Below are positions 12,676 through 23,659 of a DNA stretch of 64,000 bases, piece by piece (position 1 is the stretch's first letter; each line of letters starts with the position of its first letter). This DNA comes from Embiotoca jacksoni (taxonomy: Eukaryota > Chordata > Actinopteri > Embiotocidae), in contig JAKOON010000016.1 in assembly GCA_022577435.1 (NCBI GenBank), positions 14,962,276 through 15,026,275 of the forward strand. Reading direction: 5' to 3'. Below the pieces are notes generated by a model. That model was given only the letters and a program-made list of their open reading frames with translations. It did no database searches and had not been told where the DNA came from. A program made the translations under genes and the position numbers.

Positions 12676-15600
12676 AGGGTTATTTTTTGCATATTTTATT
12701 TGTTTTATTAGATGGCATCCAATAATTCTTTGTTGGTTTTTGGCATTTTCACACAATTTGTAAAAAAAAAAAAAAAAAAAAGGAAAACAAAAATGATGCC
12801 AGCCTTAACCTTCAACCAGCAAACATAGATCCATTGGAGCTCATGTGACATTTTGCTTGTGTGGCCAAAGACTTTGATACACCACAACAGAAAAATAGTA
12901 AAATGGAAGGTACATCACCAATAGCTGCTCTTAAGTATGATTCTTCTTTGGTATAAAGAGATGCTATTTAAGCAATTAAAATGACAAAAGCTGTTGATTC
13001 TCTACCTCTGTTTTCTGCTATCATGTCATCACATGCCTTATTAGTCTGTTTGAAGGATCTTGACTTTTAGGTCAGCTTTTACACACACTTAAAAGAAACA
13101 GCAGTTGTAGGTGTGAAGTGTTTTTCTTTCACTTCACCAGGTTCTTTCGAAACCTGTTGTTCAGGTGCTTCAGAGTTCTGTCAGTGATTGAAAAAATGTA
13201 TCCTGTGTCAATTCAATCCAAAAAATGTTTACTGTGTGTCTTCATTACTGTAGAACAATACTTTAACTTGTTGCCATTGAAGGTTACTTATTATTCTGCG
13301 GTGCAAACATTCCTCGTGAAATCCCTTTTTTCCAAGTTGAAGTTCACACTGAAATATACGTTTTTCAAATTTGTATGTGCATATCCTCAGAATGATACTG
13401 TCTGTCTAATTGCCATAATTAAAAGAAGATTTAAAGAATTTAAACTCTCCTTTGTCATTTTACTGCCTTACTCACAGCATGGCTATTGAGTTGTGAGCTG
13501 GTCTGCCACTTTGGTCCAGATTGAAATGTCTCAACAACAGTATGAACATTCGCTCAGCTGTTCATGTATACCAGACCATTTATCCAAATTACCTCTTCCC
13601 CAATTGTTGACATTAAGCTAACATTTGTGATTTTAAACTAATGAAAGCATGGTCAGCCTTATTCTTGCTTAACATCCACTTGCATGCATTGTAGACATGT
13701 TAGCAGAGAGGCACTTCTGTACCTAAACAGCATCACAGCTGCTAGCATTGCATAGTCTGAGACTTAGGATGACAAAACCAAGACTGCAGCATCAAAGTTA
13801 AGACATAAACTATATGACATTAGAGCTATAAGATGAAAACAGGAGTACATATCTGTTGTGACTGAGCAGCTTCACTTACACAGGTTTTAAGAAAATAAAG
13901 AAATACAGTAACTTCCTTCCTTACACTGGTATTTCCATGTTTACGCATCTGCCAAGTGTCACTGACGATCCAGACTTTTCTATAGCAGACATTTTTTGTC
14001 AAACAACACTGGTGTTACCAATGAATATTAAATGTTTCACTTCATGCAAGAACTGTTTGGGGCAACTAATGGGGAACATGTAAAAAGAAACATGCAAATC
14101 CTGTTGATAATATTTAGACTTGGCTCTGTTAGTTACTACTAATACACATTAAAACATGTAATAATGCATGTTCATTACAGTTTTCAGCAAGTCATGCTCA
14201 GTTTTGGTTCCTTTTTTTCCCATAATGTCTGTTCCTTTTTATTTTTCCAAACTGGTTCTAGCCAGCAGAGCACGAGGTCAACTTCTAGTCTGTGTGGGAG
14301 AAGTCCCCTCCCTCTCACTGCCTCCCTGACCTAAACAGAATATTCTAACAGGAAGGATTGTTTGGAAGGTGTGGAATGCTGAGTCACAACAATGACACAG
14401 CACAATCTTCAGCTGAACCTGATACTACTTCTGTAGAAGACTAAGACATGATGACAAAGCACAAATTAAAGATGACAGATAAGGGTGCTGCCTTAACTGC
14501 TGAGTCACAACATGTATATTGTCTATATACATGCAGTGTACCAATAGACACAGTAATCCTTATTGTAATTTCAGTCTTTGAGGGAGTAAACTCAAGCAGA
14601 GGATAAAATTCACTTTTTTAATATAATCTTACAGCTCAACATGAAGGGCTCCCACAATATTAACATGTCTCTCTGTATTTACCATATAAGGGATAAATGA
14701 CATTGTATTATGGTGTCACTGAGTCCAGTTGGATTTATACCCCTGGCAGTTGTGTTGCAAGACTCCAGTAGCTTCCTAAAAAGGCAACGTTGTACATTAA
14801 TTGTAAATAGAATAATTCTGTTGTCTCTCATTGATAAAATGGTACAAATTCTCAGACCTTTTTTTTTTTTTTTTTTTTTTTTTTAGCCTGCAACAGTGCT
14901 GTGGTATTGAGTCATACAATAAAACAAAAAACACTGTGGTGATATCTGATATCAGCAGTTTAAAAAGTCAGGTGGTGTCTTAATGATGAAACACAAGTTC
15001 AGTTTATAGTGGCTGTATGCAGAGGGATGAAAGTCAACTACATCTGACCTAGTTGTATGTACAGTGCCTACATTTATGAGAAGTATCAACAATGTAATGC
15101 TGTATCAGCCTACATATGGCTATATTAAACAAGATTGAAGCTAGACATTGACTCGTGTTTTTTTTTTTGCAATTTAGACAAAAATACAATATTTTATTTG
15201 TTTTTTTCACTGTGATCATTCAAATGTATTTTGAACAGATATGCAAAACCTTGTAAACATAAAAACTGGTGCTAATATACAGATTCATCTATTTATGTAA
15301 TATTTTGTGTTACATATATTTTTGTGTTTCATTGTTTGGGTGATAATATCATCTATTCAGTTCTCCACATCCACAAATCAAAATAACCTAACTCTAAACC
15401 CTCCTTTTATTTCTTGGCAATTTAATCAAATACATGAAGTACAAAAAAATTATGAAGACTTTTAACATTTTAAATGCACAAGGCCTATATTTCATTTGGA
15501 CTCACATCAAATGCAAACTCCTCTGGTTTGTTTTCCTTTGATATGATTGTATGACAGATATCAATAAAATACCTTAATTGTTTTGTTTTTTTTAAGTTAT

Positions 15601-15710
15601 TGGGAAAATATTAACTTTTATTTCCCTGAATCTGGCGAAAAAAAATGCAACTCTATTCCTTTTTTTGCAACTCTGTCATGTGCCTCTTTACCCCCGGAAA
15701 TGCGTACATT
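12676..15710. other. Intergenic region, aldh16a1 to ferritin
   Basis: AT-rich sequence with no coding exon I could support. It holds a poly-A run near 12762-12781 and a poly-T run at about 14861-14884. The frame at 13118-13489 has no recognisable domain and biased composition, so I treat it as chance. Confidence 0.6.
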
Positions 15711-15753
15711 TACGTCATGTGTGTCACGAGGTCCGCAGTGGCGTATATATAAA
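15711..15753 (+). promoter_or_regulatory. fth1: Ferritin core promoter (CRE-like site and TATA box)
   Basis: TATATATAAA at 15744-15753 is a strong TATA box. It would place transcription start near 15775-15785, just upstream of the iron-responsive element. A CRE-like TACGTCAT lies at 15711-15718. IREs must sit close to the cap to block translation, so the spacing fits well. Confidence 0.75.
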
Positions 15754-15804
15754 TAGAGGAGGTACCCCTCTGACACAGCACACCAGGGAAGAAATTTTCG
15801 AGGA

Positions 15805-15834
15805 GTTCTTGCTTCAACAGTGTTTGAACGGAAC
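15805..15834 (+). promoter_or_regulatory. Iron-responsive element (IRE) in ferritin 5' UTR
   Basis: The CAGTGT apical loop is at 15818-15823. It is closed by a perfect 5-bp stem (TTCAA with TTGAA). A C bulge lies at 15812, and a lower stem pairs GTTCTTG with CGGAAC, allowing a wobble pair. This is the canonical ferritin IRE. In known ferritins, IRP1/IRP2 bind it under low iron and block ribosome loading; iron releases the block. Confidence 0.95.
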
Positions 15835-15986
15835 TTCTTCCTTCGCCCCGGTACTTATCCAAATTCGTCTGCATTCCGGACTTGGAAAAACCATCTGCTA
15901 CTTGAACACTACTGAAGAAGTCGACGTTAAGCTCCTATTTTTGTATCGTTTTGTTAAGAAAAAAGCCTCAGAAAAAAACAGCCAAA

Positions 15987-17284
15987 ATGGAGTCCCAAGT
16001 GCGCCAGAACTACCACCGCGACTGCGAGGCCGCCATCAACCGGATGCTCAACATGGAGATGTTTGCTTCTTACACCTACACTTCTATGGTGAGAAACACA
16101 CACCATTACCAATGATTATGTGTAAAAGTATATATCAATATCTGCGTACTGTTTATTCCCCTGTCACATTACCTCATGATCAGACTTTGTGAGAAAGGGA
16201 ATAATATTGAATACATGTCCTAAATAATTGTTAGTGTATGAGCGTAGAATATCTCTTGTATGATTAGTTGATTTATAAATGCAGGTTTTCAGTGCTAGCT
16301 GGCTGTTACTGTGTTTCTTGTTTGTTAACTCATGGGCAGGTTGCCACATATGGAATGAAAACTGCTGTGTCATGCTTAGGTTGCCCGTTTTCAACTCTGT
16401 TTTCTCATAACTCATGGGCTTGCCCACTACCAAGCTGCATAACTACTATTTGTCACAATGTTTTTTTGCACTATAATGATGGGTGATATGTCCTAATAAC
16501 TGCCTTTTTATGCTCTTGGCTTTGTCTCTCCTCTCCCTCAGGCCTTTTACTTCTCCCGTGACGATGTGGCCCTCCCAGGCTTCACCCATTTCTTCAAGGA
16601 GAACAGTGATGAGGAGAGGGAGCACGCTGAGAAATTGCTATCCTTCCAAAACAACAGAGGAGGACGCATTTTCCTCCAGGACATCAAGGTCAGTGCAGGC
16701 TAGAGAAGTAGCATGGCTGTGACTTGCCTCACATCACTGTGTCTAGAACAGATAAACAGAGGTTAATGGTCACTGTTGTGACACTTGTTCCCTCACATTT
16801 GTTTTGGAGTAGAAACTATTGATTCAGATCTTTATGCATCATGTACACAAGGCCTAATATGATAAGTCTGCTGTAACGTTGCTGTTTTTCATTTGCAGAA
16901 GCCTGAGCGTGATGAGTGGGGGAGTGGCCTGGAGGCCATGCAGGCTGCCCTGCAGCTGGAGAAGAATGTCAACCAGGCTCTGCTGGACCTGCACAAGCTG
17001 GCCTCTGAGCATACAGACCCTCATGTAAGTTGTATTTAGAGGGAAGAAGGTCCCAGCTTAAGTCAAACTCGATTTTAAACAAAAAATGTCCATCTTTACC
17101 CCACTAACAAATGTTGTCATGTTCTCAGCTGTGCGACTTCCTGGAGACCCACTACCTGAATGAGCAGGTGGAGGCCATCAAGAAGCTGGGGGACTACATC
17201 ACTAACCTCACTCGCATGGACGCCCACAACAATAAGATGGCAGAGTACCTGTTCGACAAGCACACCCTGGGGGGCAAGAGCTAA
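15987..17284 (+). CDS. fth1: Ferritin heavy/middle subunit
   Basis: Exons 15987-16088, 16542-16688, 16899-17024 and 17129-17284 (TAA) join in phase to 176 residues, the usual length for a teleost cytosolic ferritin. The gene product is the iron-storage cage subunit that oxidises Fe(II). All six ferroxidase-centre residues are present: E24, Y31, E59, H62, E104 and Q138, so it is catalytically active H-type. The helix sequences (DEEREHAEKL, LNEQVEAIKKLGDY) are typical. The C-terminus HTLGGKS is the form I associate with fish 'middle' subunits rather than the mammalian H ending. The first exon carries the 5' UTR with the IRE. The start is the first ATG after the IRE, in good context (GCCAAAATGG). 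There is no signal peptide, so it is cytosolic. Confidence 0.96.
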
Positions 17285-17577
17285 ACGCAAAAACCTAGGC
17301 GTGAGCCTGGAGTGAAAATCTTAAAACACAGGCTGTCAACTAAACGCCTATCTGCTCCAGGTTTTCATTCACTCAATATAATTTCATATCTGATTTGGTT
17401 AACCAAAAAGCTGGCACAATAACCTCTGGTTCTTTGTGGTGGAGTTGCATGGTTTGTTTAATGCCATATGGAAGGATGGATGCCTGTCAGCTTGTGTCTT
17501 TGCCAATAAGCCTCCTTGTGTGTGGCATTTTTGAAACAAAGATTGTGGTAGAGTGTTTCTGATCTGTTCTTAATCTG

Positions 17578-17583
17578 AATAAA
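17578..17583 (+). terminator. Ferritin poly(A) signal
   Basis: AATAAA lies about 295 bases after the stop and is followed by T/G-rich sequence (TTGGTGTCTGTCTG) that fits a downstream cleavage element. It ends a compact ferritin gene of about 1.8 kb. Confidence 0.75.
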
Positions 17584-17599
17584 CTTTCTGAGCTGAACT

Positions 17600-18002
17600 T
17601 TGGTGTCTGTCTGAATCTTATGACTTGTCTTTACCAAAAGCACTGGGATGATGTTTACACATGAATCAAGCTAGATATCTAGCATCAACCTTTTAATGGA
17701 GTTGAGCAGAGAGGAGTCAGTCGGTATAGTTTAAATGGCAAATTCTTGATCAACATTGACAAACTTACTTTAACTACAGTAATGGGATAATTGTGGGTCT
17801 GAATTCTTGAGGATGCTTACTTGGCCATTGAAGTCAACATAACCTTTGACCTTTGCAGAGCTTAGCTGACTGGTATTTTAGTAATCCTTATTTGACAGTA
17901 GGGTGCTGAAATATTTATGAAATGTAGATATGTCTATCTTTGAACTCTAAACAGTATGACAGATCTGAGCCCCAAAATAAACTTAAGTCCTATGTTAACT
18001 TA
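17600..18002. other. Spacer between ferritin and the LINE
   Basis: I see no gene, repeat or conserved motif that I can support in these roughly 400 bases. Confidence 0.5.
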
Positions 18003-18872
18003 TTAATTCAATTCACTTTTATTTATATAGCGCCAAATCACACCACGGGTTATTTCATGGAACTTAACACATTACAGCTGAAACAGAATTATACAGAGAA
18101 ACCCAACAATTCGACAATTGCCACAATGCCTCCTTAAGGGAGAAAAACCTCCAACAGAGGGAAGGAAAAACTCCTTAACAGGAAGAAACCTCTGACAGAA
18201 CCAGGCTCAGAGGTGGGAGGCCATCTGCCTCGACCGGTTGGGGTGAGAGGAGAGCATAGAGAGAAAAGGACAGCATAGAGATGCAAGACATGAACTGGTG
18301 GTGGGGCTGACAATCGCAGAGCAGAGACATGCAGCTCCATTGCCAGGACATCTGCAAAATAAAGAACAGAAACCACGTGAGCGAGGGAACTGAATGGAGA
18401 CGACAGACAATAAGCAGAAACTATGGGAGAGAAAAAGCATGAAGTTAATGACGTGATGGTGAGATATGAGTCTACAGAGAGTTAAAGAGTGAGAGGAAAG
18501 TGCATAACGAGGTCCCCCAGCAGCCTGGGCCTATAACAACATAACTAAGGGTTGGTTCAGGGCCACCTGAACCAGCCCTAACTATAAGCTTTATCAAAAA
18601 GGAAAGTTTTGAGTCTAACCTTAAAGCTAGAGAGGGTTTCTGCCGCTTGAACACAAACTGGGAGCTGGTTCCACAGGGGAGGAGCCTGAAAACTGAAGGC
18701 TCTGCCTCCCATTCTACTTTTGGAAACTCTGGGAACCACAAACAGGCCAGCATTCTGAGAGTGAAGTGCTCTGTCAGGATGATATGGTTCTATAAGATCT
18801 CGGAGATAAGATGGAGCCTGGGAATGAAGAGCTTTGTAAATCAGCAGGAGGATTTCAAATTCTATTCTTGAT

Positions 18873-20131
18873 TTAACAGGAAGCCAATAAAGCTAAAACT
18901 GGAGAAATATGATCTCTCTTGCTAAATCCCATCAGTACTCTTGCAGCAGAATTTTGGATTAACTGCAGGGTTTTTAATGAGTAATTTGGACATCCTAACA
19001 GCAAAGAATTACAATAATCCAGCCTGGAAGTAACAAATGCATGAATGAGTTTTTCTGCGTCACACTGAGGAAGGATTTTCCTGATTTTATTAATATTACA
19101 TAGATGAAAGAAGGCAGTCCTGGAAACTTGCTTTATATGGTGTCTAAAGGACAAATCCTCATCAGAGATGACTCCAAGGTTCCTCACAGTGGTGCTGGAG
19201 GCCATGACAATGTCGTCCAGAGTAACTAAGTGATTAGAGAAAGAGTTTCTGAGGTGTTTAGGACCAAGTACAAGTGTCTGAATTTAGAAGCAGGACATTT
19301 TTGGTCATCCAGGCCTTTATGTCTTTCAAACATTCTTCAAGTTTTACGAACTGATTAGTTTCATCTGGTTTCATAGAAAGATATAGCTGCGTGTCATCTG
19401 CATAACAATGGAAATTGATACAGTGCTTCCTGATGACATCTCCTAATGGAAGCATGTACAAAGTGAAAAGTATTGGGCCTAACACTGAGCCTTGTGGAAC
19501 TCCATAACTAACTCTTGTTTGTCTGTGAGATTTGAACCAGTCTAATGCAGTTCCTTTGATCCTCGTAACATCTTCCAATCTCTGCAATAAAATCGTATGA
19601 TCAATCGTATCAAAAGCAGCACTGAGGTCCAGAAGAACAAGTACAGAGACAAGTCCATTATCTGACGCTTAGAAGATTGTTAGTAAATTTTACCAGTGCT
19701 GTTTCTGTGCTATGATGTGCTCTGAAGCCTGATTGAAAATCTTCAAACAGATTATTCCTTTGTAAATGATCACAAAGTTGATTTGCAACAACTTTTTCAA
19801 AGATTTTAGAAATAAACGGCAGGTTGGAAATTGGTCTGTAGTTTCCTAAAACAGCTGGATCAAGAGTCGGCTTTTTAAGTAAAGGTTTAATTACAGCCAC
19901 TTTAAAAGCCTGCGGTACATAGCCAGTTACAATCGATAGGTTGATCTGATCTAATATGGAAGTATTAATTAAAGGGAAGACTTCCTTAAAAAGTTTAGTT
20001 GGGATGGGATCCAAGAGACAGGTAGATGATCTAGATGAGGAAATAATTGCAGTTAGCTCAACAGGAGAGAAATGTTCAAGGTATAAATCTGGTCCCACGG
20101 TTGCTTCCAGGGCTGCTGTGCTTAGCAACAT
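18873..20131 (-). pseudogene. LINE reverse transcriptase remnant
   Basis: The open piece 20131-19658 carries the fingers motif NYRPISNLPFISK and FQSGFRAHHSTETAL. After a frame break near 19655, motif A (LLDLSAAFDTIDH) is readable in another frame at about 19592-19640. The piece 19587-19258 has GVPQGSVLGPILF and the catalytic box YADD. The piece 19205-18873 is the C-terminal segment with RLDYCNSLL. The catalytic aspartates survive, but the frame is broken at least twice, so no enzyme can be made. Confidence 0.88.
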
Positions 20132-20814
20132 ATTAGTGACAGTGGCAGGAAGGGTCTGCCCGTTTCTTTTCCCAATGGTGATGATTTTATAAGTGAAGAA
20201 GTTGATGAAGTCATTACTGCTGAGAGCTGAAGGAATAGAGGGCTCAACAGAACTGTGACTCTTTGTCAGCCTGCTACAGTGCTGAAACGAAACCTGCGGT
20301 TGTTCTTATTTTCCTCTATTAGTGATGAATAATATGCAGTCCTGGCCTTACGAAGAGCTTTCTTATATCATATTAGACTTTCCTTCCAGGCCAGGTGAAA
20401 ATCTTCTAAATTAGTGGAGAGCCATTTCCTTTCCAGCTTTTGCGTTGCCTGCTTAACAGAGCATAAATGTGAATTGTACCAAGGAGACGCCTCATCTGGT
20501 TCATTACTCTCTTCTTCAGAGGGGGCGACATTATCTAGAGTTGTACGCAGAGAGGCTGCAGTGTTTTCTACAAGATGATCCAATTGTGTGGGACTAAAGT
20601 AGATGTACTGTAGCTGTCTTCCACTGCTTTGGTACACGGCATCGAAGAGGATAAACATGTAATTGCTTCCTTAAACTTGGACACGGCATTATCTGACAAA
20701 CATCTACTCTAATGGGATTTATTCCTACATGCTGTGTAGTCCATTATTGTAACTTCAAATGTTATTACAAAGTGATCCGACAAAAGAGGGTTTTGAGAAA
20801 ATATGATGAAATTT

Positions 20815-21416
20815 TCAGTTTTCATATGACAGAACCGGATCGAGGGTGTGGTTACCACAGTAAGTGAGTTTAGTTACATGTTGAGAAAAGCCAATTAAGT
20901 CTAACAATGAGCATAATGTAGAACTGAGGCTGTCATTGTCCACATCAACATGAATGTTAAAGTCATCTTCTGTCATCACTTTATCTGAAATCAGCACTGA
21001 ATCGCAGATAAAAAGTCAGAGAATTCAGTTAGAAACTCAAACTAAGTTTAGGTCTCAGGTTAATTGATAAACTTGAGTGGAAGATTGCTGCCACTCCTCC
21101 TCCTCTGCAGGATTTCTCGAGGAATGTGATAATTGATATGACTGGGAGGATTTGCTTCATTAATACTAAAATATTCTTCGTGGTGCAGCCAGGTTTCTGT
21201 GAGACAGAATAAATCAATTTGATGATCGGTTATCAAATCATTTACTAATAGAGATTTAGATGAGAGAGATCTGATATTTAATAGTCCACATTTAATTGAT
21301 AAGAAATTGGTAGGATACATTTTTATAAAATGTTCATTGATAGATCTTTTGTTGAATTTTGTGTATTTTTTTTTAAAGTGGTCTGGGAACAGACACAACC
21401 TCTGTTCCCAGACCAC
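20815..21416 (-). pseudogene. LINE apurinic-type endonuclease remnant
   Basis: The piece 21416-21060 has the N-terminal endonuclease motifs LLNIRSLSSKS and DLFCLTETWL. The piece 20997-20815 has DFNIHVD and the GNHTLD box near its end. Typical active enzymes read GDFNIH; here the glycine is aspartate. Intervening parts are shifted or missing. The linker at 20658-20368 (WYNSHLCSVKQ, KLERKWL, LAWKESLI) connects it to the reverse transcriptase. Confidence 0.8.
21378..21416. repeat. Perfect hairpin at the LINE 5' end
   Basis: GTGGTCTGGGAACAG at 21378-21392 is followed, after a 9-base loop, by its exact reverse complement at 21402-21416. It lies at the outer (5') boundary of the LINE and overlaps its first readable frame. 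Confidence 0.85.
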
Positions 21417-21420
21417 CTAC

Positions 21421-23505
21421 ATTCATCAAAATTTACATGATGATTATATTTTGTATCAATGTGAATCTGCAAAGTAACTAGATGTGACTAGACATAAATG
21501 GGAACTGTGGAGTAAAAGGTAATGTAAATATTTGTTTCAGAATTGTAGTGTGGAGTAGAAGTAAAATGTAGTGTAAAATGGAAAAGTACAAGTACCTCAA
21601 AGTTGTACTTAAGCAATTGTAATTGTTTTCCACCATTGGACAATGCAGATGTGGTGTGGCTTCTTCTGCAGTGATGATAATTCTGGGTTGGTTTTGGAGA
21701 AGGTTTGTGATGAGCCACCGCCATCTGCTGGAGAAGCTCAGTACTGCACTGTGAAGCCAACTTCCGAGTGTCACTTCTACCCATCAACCTTAAATCTGGT
21801 ACTCAGTATGTGTTATAGACATGTGGAAGAGATCATGTTCATTTCAGAGCGATAGCACAAATGTGACAGAGTTAGAAAAACAATTTTTCTGTGGTTAACC
21901 TCACCAGCTTAACTATGACAGACACAAACATCTTTGGACTTGTACCTGAGACGGATAGCCAGACTGGTTAATGCTGTAGGAAAAATTAATCACATCACTG
22001 AATTTTCAGATTCAACAAAAAATAATGTGTTTGCCTTTTGTTTTATTAAAACAATGTCAGATATAAATCAATAGGATAGGATCCTAAGCAATTAGAAATG
22101 CTAGTGTTTTTATGGCAGAATTCTTTTAGCTCTGACTTTGGCCTCTTCTACACCTGTGGGAAATATTTGAACCTTTACCAGCAAGCTTGTCGCTAACTGT
22201 GTCTGCTGCTTGGTGTCGTGTACACCGGCTGAGCTGACTGCTGCAGCTGAAAGTGAGGCTATATGAGAGCGGTGAGAGTAAAACAAAACAGTCAAGTTGT
22301 GAACAGATTGTTAAACAGTGAGCTGAAACTTATTCTAAAGATCTCTAAAGGTGCATATTCAGCTGTTTATCCTCTATAGATTAAAATGCAATACTTACAG
22401 CACTGATTACGTTTAACTTGAAAGTCTTCTTAGACACAGGTACCAAAGTGTATCCCCTTAAATGAAGCTGCCTATGTCACCTTACTCAGGGGTCACGACC
22501 TTCACGAAAATCAGACCTGGTAAATCAGTGCTCCCTATGACTCACAGTTCTGTTAGGTCGGTTTCTGTCCAGGGTGCTGAATGGAACCATCACTGTCCAG
22601 GGTGCTGAATGGAACCATTACTGTCCAGGGTGCTGAATGGAACCATTGCTGTCCAGGGCGCTGAATGGAACCATCTCTGTCCAGGGTGCTGCAACCTGCA
22701 GAGAAACTCAACAAAAACGTGTGTATTCACCTGGTCACATCACACATCCAGCTGCAACTAGTGAAATGAGCTGGTTGTATGTGACAGAGATGAACTCTTA
22801 CCAGCTTCTACTAGCTCCTAACAGAGAGGAGATTTTTTTTTTTTTTTAACTCCAGTTTAGAAAGATGTTTTCCTTAATTCTGCTTCCTCATGGAATATAA
22901 ATGGTGTACTTTTAACCACTAAATAACCTAAAACCAACCCTGTTTGTGATTTGCACATCCAACAATCAACACAGAAATATTTAATTAAACATCATTCACA
23001 TTAAAAGTAGCATTAAATGCAATGTACATCATATAAAAACCCAACAAGTGAAGGCAGCTTTAATTGAAAGTAAAGCACATTTAGTCCTTTGGGAATAATT
23101 TTCTACAATACACCAGTGTGGACATCACTTAACACGATATCCCTCCACTGATTCTGCAGATTAGGAGTCACATAGAGACACAGGGAGGGGGAGAGAGCCT
23201 GAGAGTCTGTTGTAAAATGTGGACTTATTTAACATAATACAGTTAATGTGAATCTAAAATGGATCATTTTAAAGGCAGTTTAAAAAAATATAAATAAAAT
23301 AATGTCACTTTCTGCAAAGCAAGACAGCTTTATTTGTATTGAATAAACTTGTTTAACACTCGTGTCTGACAAAATCATGACTCAATCAAGTTTAGGCTGC
23401 ATGGTAAAAATGTCTCATTGTTTTAAGACAAGAAGTTTTTAAATGGACAGAGACAGACTTTTATTTGCAGCGCTGGTGGTAGCTGGCGGTGAGGGATATT
23501 GCAAA
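21421..23505. other. Gene-poor region downstream of the LINE
   Basis: Apart from the 28-bp minisatellite there is no supported gene. The stretch 21500-21640 (AGTACCTCAAAGTTGTACTT and neighbours) resembles a dispersed teleost repeat rich in AGTAC and TACTT words, but I cannot assign its class. Confidence 0.4.
22565..22692 (+). repeat. 28-bp minisatellite, about 4.5 copies
   Basis: Units start at 22565, 22593, 22621, 22649 and 22677. Each begins CTGTCCAGGGTGCTG and ends in an AATGGAACCAT-type half. The first four differ only at one to three bases, and the fifth breaks off after about 15 bases. The high identity suggests recent expansion. Confidence 0.95.
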
Positions 23506-23655
23506 GATTAACACAGAAGGGGGAGGGGAAGAGAGAGAGGAGTCGTTCACAACCACTTCTCGTCAGTCAGCAGAGGTGGATTTGTGGTGGAGTACGTTTG
23601 GATGCAAATAGATAATATTAAAAGACAAGAGACAAGAAGGACAGAGGCTAAATCG
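23506..23655 (+). other. Possible 5' UTR exon (syt5 leader?)
   Basis: A purine-rich stretch ends at AAATCGG followed by GTGAGT, a strong splice donor at 23656. It holds no extended frame. Synaptotagmin genes often have noncoding leader exons, and the first coding exon of the synaptotagmin at 30656 is preceded by an acceptor-like TTTCACATAATAAG. Linking the two is inference; the exon could belong to another transcript or not exist. Confidence 0.25.
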
Positions 23656-23659
23656 GGTG

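Larger units (their letters stand above)
18003..21420 (-). mobile_element. Degenerate L2-clade non-LTR retrotransposon (LINE)
   Basis: About 3.4 kb on the minus strand holds, in 5' to 3' order, endonuclease remnants (21416 to about 20815), a linker (20658-20368), reverse transcriptase (20131-19258), the C-terminal region (19205-18873) and a long 3' UTR. The element ends in a TTGAATTGAATT-type tail at 18003-18015. Protein motifs are of the L2/CR1 type. Several frame breaks and stops show it is dead. It is nearly full length but probably 5' truncated. A shorter copy of the same 3' end lies at 60609-60790. I could not define target-site duplications. Confidence 0.9.

Noticed and set aside
13118..13489. 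123-codon frame in the gap after aldh16a1
   Set aside because: Phe/Lys/Ile-rich with no motif; consistent with chance in AT-rich sequence.
15665..16192. 175-codon frame over the ferritin promoter and first exon
   Set aside because: It runs through the TATA box, IRE and ferritin exon in another frame and is fully explained by ferritin.
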